A stretch of 53,693 nt of DNA, taken from JBJXDT01 sp046153505. GTDB lineage: Bacteria; Pseudomonadota; Gammaproteobacteria; Burkholderiales; Methylophilaceae. The notes below the pieces were generated by a model, which was not told the origin of the DNA, ran no database searches, and worked only from the letters and a program-made list of their open reading frames with translations. Where the stretch lies: positions 1-53,693 of the forward strand of contig JBJXDT010000119.1 of assembly GCA_046153505.1 (NCBI GenBank), given 5' to 3'. Shown here piece by piece: positions 34,986 through 43,609 of this stretch. Both the position numbers and the translations under genes were made by a program. The stretch's first letter is position 1, and each line of letters starts with the position of its first letter.

Positions 34986-35355
34986 AGGCCGTACCGTCTG
35001 CCGCATTGCCAGGCGCACCGCTTTTAATATCAAAAACTGCACCTTTTGTACCATTGCTTGGCGCTATCGTAACCCAGGATGCTGCCGTTTCTGTAATCGG
35101 GTCGCTTGGAATGCTGCGTAAATACTTGCGATCAACCAAATCTTGCAAGGCTTCAGGATACTGACCCGTATCGCCATAAAATTTATCTAGAGCCTCGCGC
35201 ATCTCACTCAGATCATGTTTCAATATCACTTCTTTGGATTGACTTACCCTGCCAAAATATTTTGGTGCTGCCATCGATAGCAATAATGCGATAACTGCCA
35301 TCACCACCAGCAACTCTATTAATGTAAAACCACGTCTCATTAGTTTGTTATTCAT
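34972..35355 (-). CDS. type II secretion pseudopilin, GspG-like (second of cluster)
   Basis: 127 aa from ATG 35355 (MNNKLMRRG, cleavage before FTLIELLVVMAVIALLLSMA, Glu5 kept). The body (DLSEMREALDKFYGDTGQYPEAL, YLRSIPSDPITE) is pseudopilin G-like but without the calcium-binding loop of gspG at 24093. A GTG start at 35364 would overlap the previous stop; the ATG after TAA-C-T is preferred. Confidence 0.83.
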   Translation of the reverse strand: MNNKLMRRGFTLIELLVVMAVIALLLSMAAPKYFGRVSQSKEVILKHDLSEMREALDKFYGDTGQYPEALQDLVDRKYLRSIPSDPITETAASWVTIAPSNGTKGAVFDIKSGAPGNAADGTAYAEW

Positions 35356-35357
35356 AG

Positions 35358-35846
35358 TTACCACTCTTTATAAGGGACACCATTAAGCCCCTTAGCTTCA
35401 GACTTTGAGTAAATGTCAAATACATCTTCACCTGGGTTTGGGTTTTTTGCACTGCTCGAATAACTTCTCAAACCCCAAGTTTCAGCTGGCGAAAGGCCCG
35501 GCTCAGCAAATGGATCTGCAGGTATTCTTCGCAAAAAAAATATTTTTTTGGGTGTAGGTGATTTCACGTCCTCCACCCCATCTTCAAGAACTTGCAGTGT
35601 GGGCGGATACCCAGTAGCACCTACTACAGGCGTAGCTGTCACACGCCCATCATCATAAGCTTGTTTATAGGCATCTATTGCATCACGCACAAGTCGCAAC
35701 GATTTTCGCAAATCCTGCTCCTTGTTACGCTGAACAATTACCTCGCCCATTGGTGCCGCCATGGTGGCTATTAAAGCCAAAATTGCAAGAGACACTACTA
35801 ATTCAATTAAGGTGAAGCCACTTCCACACTTAGGGTTGCGATTCAC
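35358..35846 (-). CDS. type II secretion pseudopilin (first of cluster)
   Basis: 162 aa if the start is GTG 35846 (VNRNPKCGSG, cleavage before FTLIELVVSLAILALIATMA), preceded by GAAGG and leaving a short leader; ATG 35894 (178 aa) would overlap gspD by 26 nt and give an unusually long leader. The body has RKSLRLVRDAIDAYKQAYDDG and FFLRRIPADPFAE. Co-translated with the following two pseudopilins. Confidence 0.78.
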   Translation of the reverse strand: MNRNPKCGSGFTLIELVVSLAILALIATMAAPMGEVIVQRNKEQDLRKSLRLVRDAIDAYKQAYDDGRVTATPVVGATGYPPTLQVLEDGVEDVKSPTPKKIFFLRRIPADPFAEPGLSPAETWGLRSYSSSAKNPNPGEDVFDIYSKSEAKGLNGVPYKEW

Positions 35847-35868
35847 TTTAAAAAAACCTTCACCATTG

Positions 35869-38124
35869 TTATTGTACTGGCTGCAAGGTGGCATCTACAG
35901 GTGCGGGTAATGTGGCATCTGTCATTCCTGCGGCGGCTGGCAATTGAGCTTCAGTTGGCGTTGGCTCTGCAGGCACTACACTTCTAGGCACTGGTAATGT
36001 GAAACCACGTGACACATTTCCTGCTCGCACCTTACTTTGTGCTGGACTTAACTGTTGCTGCGTTGCTTGCGGCGCTATTGGTTGAACCGCATTAGGTTGA
36101 ACAGGTTTAACTGTAACTGGCGCCGCAGGGTTAACAGGAATTGCTGGAACAGGGGCTACCTGTTGAAATTGTTGAGGCGCAAAATTATTTTGACCACCGC
36201 TCGCACCATCAATCTTTATACTGTCCATTTTCTGAACTGTAAGTGGGCGAGATTTAGGTGCGTTGCTCGTTCCAGATGAGAATGAAGAAAAGCCTGCATC
36301 AGGTTGATGTTGGTTCCGTATAATATGCGGCGTAATTGAGAGTATGATTTCTGTCTTCGTCTTATTGGTGTTGTGACTAGAAAACAATCTGCCCAAAATT
36401 GGCAAATCACCTAGCCCAGGTATTTTGCTGGCTGATTCGATATCGTTTGCACTGATTAAGCCAGCCAATACTTGCGTTTCGCCATCTCTTAATTGCAACA
36501 CAGTGCTCACATTACGCGTGCCTATTTGATAGGCAATCGTGCCTGATGAAGCGTTAGTAACTTGGCTGGCAATATTGCTAACTTCCAGCGCAGTTTTAAT
36601 TGAAACATCGCCATCCATATGGATATCTGGCTCTACTTCTAGCTTTAAGCCCACATCCAAGTACTGCACACTGCCAGTCACCACTGGTGTACCAGTTGAA
36701 ACTGGCGTCACGGAGTTTGTTATGACTGGCACCTTGTCACCAATATGAATTTTTGCTTTTTCGTTCTGTTTTACGCGAATACGCGGGCTCGCAAGTATAT
36801 TTGTCGCACCATCGGTTTTCTTTAAGTCTAGAATCAAACTAAGTGCACCTGCAGAGGAAAACACATTGATTTGTGAGCTGCTAATTCTTTTCAGACTTTC
36901 TAAAGTGGTACCACCGTTATTAGATGAATTTATCGCACCTGTTGTAGGATTTACTCCACCACCAGAGGCAGATGACCCCACCGCAAATGTTATTTGATCT
37001 GGATATTTAACACCTAATTGCATCAATTTGTTATGTGACACCTCTAAAACCTCAACTTCTAACATCACTTCTGGAACCGCTTGGTCTTGACCGGCAAGTA
37101 GCTTAGCAGCAAGCTCCACAACATCTGGCGTATCACGTATCACAATAGAGTTATTTGCTTCATTCACATAAATATCGTTCGATTTAAGCACGGTCTTCAA
37201 CATTGTCAACATTTGTTTTGCATCTGCGTTGGTAAGATGAAAGTCGCGCACTACAAGGTCCTGATACTCTTTAACCTTTGCAGGGGTATTAGGATAAATG
37301 TATATAGTTGTGTCATTAATGACCTTTTTCTCAAGTTGATTTTGCATCAACACCAGGCTTACCACATCCTCAACTGAAGCATCTTTTACAAAGATTGTCG
37401 CTTTCAAATCATTTTTAACATCTTTATCCAGCAGGATATTCAAACCACTACTTTTAGATAGCGCTTCTAAGATCATTTTAAGGTTTGCATCCCTAAACTG
37501 CATGGAGACTGGTTTTTTAAAGTGTGAAGATAAATCAGGCATTTGACTAGGATCTCTTCCGCCAAATTTGGCTACTTCTATTTCTTCTTTTAACTTATTA
37601 GCTTCTGCATTTTTTGGATTTTCCATGAGAATTGGACGCAAAGCATTTCTGGCTTCCGCATATTCACCACGATCCATTGCCTCTCTGGCTTGCAATATGG
37701 CATCAGAATGTTTGTTACTTCTTGCCACCTCTAGCAATCCCATTTTCGCTTGATCATTTACTGGATCGATATCTAACACACGGTGATAAAGCGTTTCAGC
37801 GTCGCTAGCATTTCCTTGGCCAAGTGCCATCGAAGCATTAATTAATAATTTATTAATGGCTTTGTCACGTTCTCTTAAATAATCTGCACGGTATGGCGCA
37901 CTTTCTGGGTGATCCTCAGATGACTGTTTAAGTTTCGCCACTCCTTCTTCAATCGGACCTGTTTTTGCTTGTTCCATCGCAACTTTATGGGCTGGATCAT
38001 TGGCGCAACTGGTAACAAGTGACAACATTACAATCAATGCCAAATGTCTGGTCAGCTTCACCAAGAATCCCGGGCGTTTAACCGAACCCATAGTTTGTGT
38101 TAAATGAAAAGTCATAATATTCAC
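35869..38124 (-). CDS. gspD: outer-membrane secretin (GspD/MshL-like) with N-terminal TPR region
   Basis: 751 aa. Lipoprotein signal with lipobox LVTSC; a TPR-like region (residues 50-190, ASDAETLYHRVLDIDP); STN domain (PVSMQFRDANLKMILEALSK); two secretin-N-type domains; and the secretin core with LILDLKKTDGATNILASPRI, KIHIGDKVPVIT and IPGLGDLPILGRLFSS. The C-terminal about 110 residues are a Pro/Gln-rich extension. It forms the outer-membrane pore for export. TPR plus secretin fusion is typical of MSHA-like pilus systems rather than classical GspD. Confidence 0.92.
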   Translation of the reverse strand: MNIMTFHLTQTMGSVKRPGFLVKLTRHLALIVMLSLVTSCANDPAHKVAMEQAKTGPIEEGVAKLKQSSEDHPESAPYRADYLRERDKAINKLLINASMALGQGNASDAETLYHRVLDIDPVNDQAKMGLLEVARSNKHSDAILQAREAMDRGEYAEARNALRPILMENPKNAEANKLKEEIEVAKFGGRDPSQMPDLSSHFKKPVSMQFRDANLKMILEALSKSSGLNILLDKDVKNDLKATIFVKDASVEDVVSLVLMQNQLEKKVINDTTIYIYPNTPAKVKEYQDLVVRDFHLTNADAKQMLTMLKTVLKSNDIYVNEANNSIVIRDTPDVVELAAKLLAGQDQAVPEVMLEVEVLEVSHNKLMQLGVKYPDQITFAVGSSASGGGVNPTTGAINSSNNGGTTLESLKRISSSQINVFSSAGALSLILDLKKTDGATNILASPRIRVKQNEKAKIHIGDKVPVITNSVTPVSTGTPVVTGSVQYLDVGLKLEVEPDIHMDGDVSIKTALEVSNIASQVTNASSGTIAYQIGTRNVSTVLQLRDGETQVLAGLISANDIESASKIPGLGDLPILGRLFSSHNTNKTKTEIILSITPHIIRNQHQPDAGFSSFSSGTSNAPKSRPLTVQKMDSIKIDGASGGQNNFAPQQFQQVAPVPAIPVNPAAPVTVKPVQPNAVQPIAPQATQQQLSPAQSKVRAGNVSRGFTLPVPRSVVPAEPTPTEAQLPAAAGMTDATLPAPVDATLQPVQ

Positions 38125-38630
38125 CTTATGCGCAATGTTTGCTTAATGTTAAGTGGTAGATAAGTCATCGTAAAGTTACCGCTATTTATTCCCTCTACTC
38201 GATAAATTCCGTCGAGCGTTTCCCCTTGAGAAACGGAGTATATTCTGCCTGCTTTTGTGAGGTAGATTGTTGATTTACCTCCTGGTTCATCGTAGCTACC
38301 CATAAAGCTATAAGGCAATGGTGGCGCAGTCGGAGGCGGAGGCGGCGGAGGCGGAGGCGCTGGTGGCATCTTCACTGGCTTGGGGGGCGGTGGCGGCACA
38401 TACCAAGATTTACTTTTAAAGACATCTTCTTCTGCCTTGTCCCTAAAGTGTCTAGGTTTTAGCTTATCCAAAGCTAATTGTGCAGACTCTGTGTTGACCG
38501 CTACTCTCGTAGTTTTTGAAGTCGTGACGGCTGCTTTTCTTGCATCATCGCCAGAAGGTGCACGCAGGGCCAAAAACGCCGCCACTCCGCCCAAAGCCAA
38601 AATTGCTAACCAACGTTGTTTAGTATCCAA
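38121..38630 (-). CDS. GspC/PilP-like periplasmic linker protein with poly-proline segment
   Basis: 169 aa. N-terminal transmembrane segment (WLAILALGGVAAFLALR), then a proline tract (PPPPPKP ... PPAPPPPPPPPP, about residues 76-100) and a C-terminal domain LPYSFMGSYDEPGGKSTIYL with VSQGETLDGIYRVEGIN, like the homology region of GspC/PilP that contacts the secretin. It overlaps gspD by 4 nt. The proline tract probably spans the periplasm. Confidence 0.8.
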   Translation of the reverse strand: MDTKQRWLAILALGGVAAFLALRAPSGDDARKAAVTTSKTTRVAVNTESAQLALDKLKPRHFRDKAEEDVFKSKSWYVPPPPPKPVKMPPAPPPPPPPPPTAPPLPYSFMGSYDEPGGKSTIYLTKAGRIYSVSQGETLDGIYRVEGINSGNFTMTYLPLNIKQTLRIR

Positions 38631-39200
38631 TTAATGCTCCCTTCTTAAATAAAGGGTAAACATTAAGATTGAGTCTGTCTGAGCATCACCGATTTTCTGA
38701 CGCTGAAACGCAATATTATCTAGCGACACATTGTTTACTTTTGGCAGAATGGTTGAAATAAATTCAACCAATTGTGGATAAGTGCCTTTGATTGGCAATG
38801 TTAATTGATAACTTAATACATTACCTGGATTTGTTTTAAGTACACGATATTCAGCCTGCTTTGGGACCAGGCCTACTTTTAGTGCATCTTGCATCATTGT
38901 CTCAAGCGTGTCTGGTGCGGAATTTTCTGTTGGGAAATAGGCATCAAACGTTTCTATTTGGCCTGCTGGCGCTTGACGTGCGGCAGCAACGGACGCTTCT
39001 TGCATACCAGCCGCATTTTGCTGCAGATTAAGTGCATGTTGGGTAGTCTCTGCCAACGCATGTCGCAATGGCATAACTGCGCCCACATAAAAGCCAATAG
39101 ACCCCGCCAACAATAGAAAAAATGCCATCCACTGCCATGTTAAATGCCTTGCCCAGCGCAATAAATCATATCCTAGCCGAATTAAGGTTTTTCTACCCAT
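38631..39200 (-). CDS. PilO/GspM-like inner-membrane assembly protein
   Basis: 189 aa with one N-terminal transmembrane helix (WQWMAFFLLLAGSIGFYVGA), a short coiled-coil (HALAETTQHALNLQQNAAG) and a ferredoxin-like C-terminal domain (LSYQLTLPIKGTYPQLVEFI; NVSLDNIAFQR), the shape of PilO. It overlaps the PilN-like gene by 19 nt and ends exactly where the PilP-like gene starts. Confidence 0.8.
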   Translation of the reverse strand: MGRKTLIRLGYDLLRWARHLTWQWMAFFLLLAGSIGFYVGAVMPLRHALAETTQHALNLQQNAAGMQEASVAAARQAPAGQIETFDAYFPTENSAPDTLETMMQDALKVGLVPKQAEYRVLKTNPGNVLSYQLTLPIKGTYPQLVEFISTILPKVNNVSLDNIAFQRQKIGDAQTDSILMFTLYLRREH

Positions 39201-39712
39201 GCGGCCTCCAAAGTAAAGCGAATTGGCTTGTCTGGATTTTGATCATCAATTTTGTGATCAAGTAAATACACATTGCTTAACACAGGCTGCTCGCGCAAGG
39301 CGCGCACATAATCAAACATGGCTTTAAAATCTTTCGCCTCGCCAGTCAATTTCACTTTGGCGTCTTTGGCGTTTGGCTCAACACCTAACAAGGCAATGTT
39401 TTCACCTTTTGCTTTCTCTAAAATCACAAAAAGATTATCCCAAGGCAGATTAAGCTTCTGAATCACTTTGTTGTAATACACAATGACATCTTTAGTATTC
39501 GCAGTGACATTGCCTATTGCTGGTAGGCGTTCTTGGTTGAGCTTGCTTTCAGCTTTCTCAACAATAGATTCGAGTTGCATTTTTTCATTGTTTAAACTAA
39601 TGTAGTACCAAAATACAATAGCCCCTAAGGCCAATGCCAAGGCTAGCAGAGCAACCCCAATCAGATATTGCCAGCGTTTATCTTCAGAAAAATCTAACCT
39701 AAGCGCGCGCAC
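39182..39712 (-). CDS. PilN/GspL-C-terminal-like inner-membrane protein
   Basis: 176 aa. One transmembrane helix (YLIGVALLALALALGAIVFW) after a short cytoplasmic N-terminus, then a coiled coil (EKMQLESIVEKAESKLNQER) and a ferredoxin-like periplasmic domain. Order between PilM-like and PilO-like genes supports PilN. The start overlaps the PilM-like gene by 14 nt. Confidence 0.8.
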   Translation of the reverse strand: MRALRLDFSEDKRWQYLIGVALLALALALGAIVFWYYISLNNEKMQLESIVEKAESKLNQERLPAIGNVTANTKDVIVYYNKVIQKLNLPWDNLFVILEKAKGENIALLGVEPNAKDAKVKLTGEAKDFKAMFDYVRALREQPVLSNVYLLDHKIDDQNPDKPIRFTLEAAWVEKP

Positions 39713-40523
39713 GTATACCTCCTGGCGTGAATTTACCTTTTAACAGTGCATTTGCGTTAATGGTAAGTGCGCGCATATTCCAGCCTTTTAGTTGCAAAGT
39801 ACCCAGATCAACATGCTGCGGCGCACATAATAATAAATCTCTAGATTTGTTATCGGCACCTGCAATCAAAAATTCACGCGCCAAAAGTCTCGGCAAGGTC
39901 TCTTGCCAATCATCATCTAAGCGTACCGTCCGCAATGTCGTGCATTCACCTTGCGTAAAGGAGCTCAAGCAAGCATTACCTGACTCTACAAGCACAAACC
40001 ATTGTTCATCCGCTACCATATGTTTACGAACTAAGTTAAAGGCAGACATTAAGTAAGGCTGAACTGAACAAAGCTTCATATTTGAATTTTTTGCTGATTG
40101 CTCGATGGCGGCTAGAAAGTTGCGGTCAATTGCACTGGCAATTTGTTGATCTACCGCCAGCGCGCCATTCCAACGTAGCGTCCAGTCCTTTGCATCTTCG
40201 CCATAAACTTCGACAAAGCAAAATCGCACATAGGCTTCTTCTTCTGCCTCATCTTTTAAATCAGCTTGCACTGGCACGAGCACATAACGTACAAAATGGC
40301 TGGAAAGCATGATTTTTACATCTGCTTTTCCTCCAGCGACAGCTAACAACTTTTGCATAGCGTTAAATGCTGGTTGCCACAAAGCTTGATCAGCATCTAA
40401 GGCTGCGCAATCTATAGACTTTGCAAGCACCTCGCGCGGTTGCAGACCGCCTGAAAAGCGCACCATAGTGACCTTATCAGGTGCTAAAACGAAATGTAAA
40501 CGATCAGACCACAAAGGTAACAC
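39699..40523 (-). CDS. PilM/GspL-N-terminal-like cytoplasmic protein
   Basis: 274 aa from GTG 40523, overlapping gspE by 20 nt. It begins LPLWSDRLHFVLAPDKVTMV; the SHFVRYVLVPVQADLKDEAE segment and the C-terminal LLARE...DNKSRDLLL region resemble the actin-like PilM/GspL cytoplasmic domain. It is shorter than PilM (about 350 aa) and lacks an evident nucleotide-binding DxG motif, so it may be a reduced MshI-like version. Confidence 0.72.
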   Translation of the reverse strand: MLPLWSDRLHFVLAPDKVTMVRFSGGLQPREVLAKSIDCAALDADQALWQPAFNAMQKLLAVAGGKADVKIMLSSHFVRYVLVPVQADLKDEAEEEAYVRFCFVEVYGEDAKDWTLRWNGALAVDQQIASAIDRNFLAAIEQSAKNSNMKLCSVQPYLMSAFNLVRKHMVADEQWFVLVESGNACLSSFTQGECTTLRTVRLDDDWQETLPRLLAREFLIAGADNKSRDLLLCAPQHVDLGTLQLKGWNMRALTINANALLKGKFTPGGIRARA

Positions 40524-42228
40524 GATTAATCTCCTTTAATGTAGTCTCGCCATTTTTAACCAATTCGAGCGCGGCTTCGCGTAAGAATCGCGTACCATTT
40601 CGATGCGCCGCCTCGCGGATAAGACGTGATGGCGCACGGTCTATGATCATTTCGCGGATTTCATCATTAAGTAAAAGTAACTCTGCTATGGCTTTGCGGC
40701 CTTTAAAACCTGTTCCACGGCAATGACCACAACCACGTCCTGTCTTAAATTTCCAACCTTTCACATCTTTTGCACTTAAGTCAGAAATCGCTAGTAACTC
40801 TGCATCTGGTTTTTCGCTGACAGAACATTCTGTGCAATTGACGCGTACCAAGCGTTGCGCCAAAATGCCATTCATGGCAGAAACAAAACTATATAAATCC
40901 ACCCCCATATGCATAAAACGACCAATTACATCCAACACATTGTTGGCATGTACTGTGGTATATACCAAATGTCCTGTTAAAGCCGATTGAATAGCGATTT
41001 GAGCAGTTTCAGGGTCGCGTATCTCGCCCACCATAATCTTGTCAGGGTCGTGACGCAATATTGAACGTAAGCCTCGAGCAAAAGTAAGGCCCTTTTTCTC
41101 ATTGACTGGAATCTGCAAAATGCCTTGAAGCTGGTATTCCACAGGATCTTCAATTGTAATAATTTTATCGTGACCATCGTTAATTTCAGTAATTGCAGCA
41201 TAGAGCGTCGTCGTTTTACCGCTACCTGTTGGACCTGTCACTAACATCATGCCATAGGGCTCACGCGCCATTTTGCGTAATGAGGCAATTGCTATTTCAT
41301 CAAACCCAAGATAATCTAATCTCAGCCCTTTGATTTGGTCTGAAAGCGCCTGTTTATCCAAGATACGCAAAACTGCATCTTCACCATAAATACTTGGCAT
41401 AATCGAAACTCGAATATCAATCTCACGTCCGCGCATAGACACCTTAAACCGTCCATCTTGCGGTACGCGCGTTTCTGCAATATCCAGCTCAGAAATGACC
41501 TTAATCCTTGAAATCACTTGTTCTGCCACTTGTAGGCCATCCGTAGAGCCAATGGTTGTAAGGACGCCATCGATACGGTATTTAATGACTAAGCCGGAAG
41601 CGTTAGTTTCAAGGTGTATATCGCTCGCCTCAGAACGCAAAGCGTCGTACAAGGTAGAGTGCACCAATTTAATAACCGGGCTGGTGTCCTCGCTAATGCT
41701 TTTGATAGATAACTCTTGAGTTTCACTACCAGTGCTGACAATGCCGCCTTCAGCCGCAAACACGCTATCCATCGCCCGAAGACCTTCCTCTTGACGATTA
41801 AGGAAAGCGGTAATTTCTGAAGGATGTGCCAATTGCCAAACAAATGCCTCACGCACACGCTCTTCAGCCCATGCTTGCAGACGTGTGTTGAATGGGTCAC
41901 CAAAAACGAGTTGCAACTTGCCTTTCCCATCACGGAAAGCAATACATTCATGCTCTAAGGCGCTAGGAAAATCAATCACCTCAAAATCTGCCGTCATTTT
42001 GTGCAGACTTTCCATCGATAACACTGGGTAATATGAGGCAGCGCCAAGCGCTTCCATCATGTCTGCATTATTAAGGCCTGTCATATCAGTGAGCACTTCA
42101 ACTAAATGACGGCGCGAACGTGCAGCATCCACTCGCGCCTGCTGTATCTGCTCGCGTGTGATTTTAATTGTCTCTTTTACAGCCGTATCAGATTTTACGG
42201 TTGCTACTGTTTTCGCTGCTGCCTTCAT
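40504..42228 (-). CDS. gspE: type II secretion/pilus assembly ATPase GspE
   Basis: 574 aa. N-terminal GspE_N-like domain (LVEVLTDMTGLNNADMMEAL), then the ATPase core: ASDIHLETNASGLVIKYRIDG, Walker A LVTGPTGSGKTTTLYAA, Asp box IITIEDPVEYQL, Walker B/His box RHDPDKIMVGEIRDPETA and TTVHANNVLD. A zinc-ribbon follows: CTECS and CGHCRGTG. It powers pseudopilus assembly. One base overlaps the gspF stop. Confidence 0.95.
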   Translation of the reverse strand: MKAAAKTVATVKSDTAVKETIKITREQIQQARVDAARSRRHLVEVLTDMTGLNNADMMEALGAASYYPVLSMESLHKMTADFEVIDFPSALEHECIAFRDGKGKLQLVFGDPFNTRLQAWAEERVREAFVWQLAHPSEITAFLNRQEEGLRAMDSVFAAEGGIVSTGSETQELSIKSISEDTSPVIKLVHSTLYDALRSEASDIHLETNASGLVIKYRIDGVLTTIGSTDGLQVAEQVISRIKVISELDIAETRVPQDGRFKVSMRGREIDIRVSIMPSIYGEDAVLRILDKQALSDQIKGLRLDYLGFDEIAIASLRKMAREPYGMMLVTGPTGSGKTTTLYAAITEINDGHDKIITIEDPVEYQLQGILQIPVNEKKGLTFARGLRSILRHDPDKIMVGEIRDPETAQIAIQSALTGHLVYTTVHANNVLDVIGRFMHMGVDLYSFVSAMNGILAQRLVRVNCTECSVSEKPDAELLAISDLSAKDVKGWKFKTGRGCGHCRGTGFKGRKAIAELLLLNDEIREMIIDRAPSRLIREAAHRNGTRFLREAALELVKNGETTLKEINRVTFVV

Positions 42229-43418
42229 TACTGAATGCTCCCTGCCAGCTCAAATATTGGAAAATACATCATCACCACTATGCCACCAATCACCAATCCA
42301 ATAAAACCCATTAACAATGGCTCAAATAGCTTGGTAAACCAATCTATCCATCGAGCCATATCATCATCAAAAAAGTTAGCAATACGATCCGCCATGTCAT
42401 CCAAACGGCCCGTGCGTTCGCCAACGCGCAACAAACGAACAGCAATCGGCGTTGTTAAGCCGTGCTTCTCCAAAGATTCTGATACGGGTTTTCCTTCGCG
42501 GATGCTTTGTGTCGCCTGAACAAGTTGTGTTCTCAGGTCATGTTGTAATATTCCAGACACCATCTCAAGCGCTGGCACAACAGGAACACCCCCCTTTAGT
42601 AACATACCTAGTGTTCTGTAAAACCGTGCCAATTGATAGATTAGCATACGGTTACCCACACTTGGAAGCTTTTTCAGCTGATCGAAAGCCCAAGCCTTGA
42701 CTGATGGTTGCATAATTGCATAAAACACACCAAAAAATGCTAAAGCCATCAACGTTAATACAAAGGGTTTATGCTCGCCTAACAACTGCCCCCATCCCAT
42801 TAAGACGCGCGAAAAGAAAGGTAAATCGTGCCCCATGTCTTGATAAATTTGGCTGAATTTTGGAACAACATAAAGCATCAAGAACATTACTACTAGAAAG
42901 CCTGCTATCAAAAGTACAACTGGATAAATCGATGCACTAGTAATTTTTTTTCGAATGGCGTCAATTTGTGTTTGGTAACTTACATAACGTGTGAGCGAGT
43001 CGCCAATATTGCCAGTTTTTTCGCTAGATCTAACCATTGCAACGTATAGCGGTGGAAACTCACCAGGAAACTCTTGCAGCGCCACAGACAAGGATTTACC
43101 CTCGTATAGTTTATTAATAATCGCTTGCACAATTTTGCGATTTTTGACGCGGCGTTCTTTTTCTAGAATAGTTTCCAGCGCTTCAACTTGCGGCAAACCT
43201 GCATCCATCAAGGCGAGCAGTTCTTGGCTAAAGAGGGAAAGAGAAAATCGTGAGGTAAAAAGTTTAGGGAGTTTTACAAATGGCTCCACAGAGCGAACTG
43301 AAACAACTGTAAAACCGCGCTCGAGTGCTTGCTGCCTTGCTTCATCAGCTGAGCCTGCGTCTATGTCAAGTTGTGCAATTCCTGCACCATGTCGCGCTGC
43401 TTTTACCCTGAATTGCAT
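42228..43418 (-). CDS. gspF: type II secretion inner-membrane platform protein GspF
   Basis: 396 aa with duplicated T2SSF domains: SLFSQELLALMDAGLPQVEALE near residue 80 and QLARFYRTLGMLLKGGVPVVPALEM near 266; three transmembrane segments, including YPVVLLIAGFLVVMFLMLYVV and the C-terminal LLMGFIGLVIGGIVVMMYFP. First gene of the export operon, starting at 43418. It anchors GspE at the inner membrane. Confidence 0.94.
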   Translation of the reverse strand: MQFRVKAARHGAGIAQLDIDAGSADEARQQALERGFTVVSVRSVEPFVKLPKLFTSRFSLSLFSQELLALMDAGLPQVEALETILEKERRVKNRKIVQAIINKLYEGKSLSVALQEFPGEFPPLYVAMVRSSEKTGNIGDSLTRYVSYQTQIDAIRKKITSASIYPVVLLIAGFLVVMFLMLYVVPKFSQIYQDMGHDLPFFSRVLMGWGQLLGEHKPFVLTLMALAFFGVFYAIMQPSVKAWAFDQLKKLPSVGNRMLIYQLARFYRTLGMLLKGGVPVVPALEMVSGILQHDLRTQLVQATQSIREGKPVSESLEKHGLTTPIAVRLLRVGERTGRLDDMADRIANFFDDDMARWIDWFTKLFEPLLMGFIGLVIGGIVVMMYFPIFELAGSIQ

Positions 43419-43556
43419 TTAGTCAGAATCCCACTATTTTTATTATTGTTAAATTAAAACTCACAGCCCATTCCACTCTCATCTTATATTACTCACCGAT
43501 TTCAAAGCGGGACTTTAATCTTACGCATACACACCATTTGCGTCAAGGAGAAGTGA

Positions 43557-43572
43557 TAGCCCAAGTGGACTA
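43557..43572. repeat. 16-bp inverted repeat copy 2, upstream of gspF
   Basis: TAGCCCAAGTGGACTA, one base different from the repeat at 24070-24085. It can still fold (one G-T wobble) and lies 139 nt upstream of the gspF ATG and 38 nt past the histidine kinase stop. The remaining 191-nt gap (43419-43609) shows no strong promoter. Confidence 0.45.
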
Positions 43573-43609
43573 AGCAATTGTAAATATTCGAAATTTATAC
43601 AGCAGAAAA

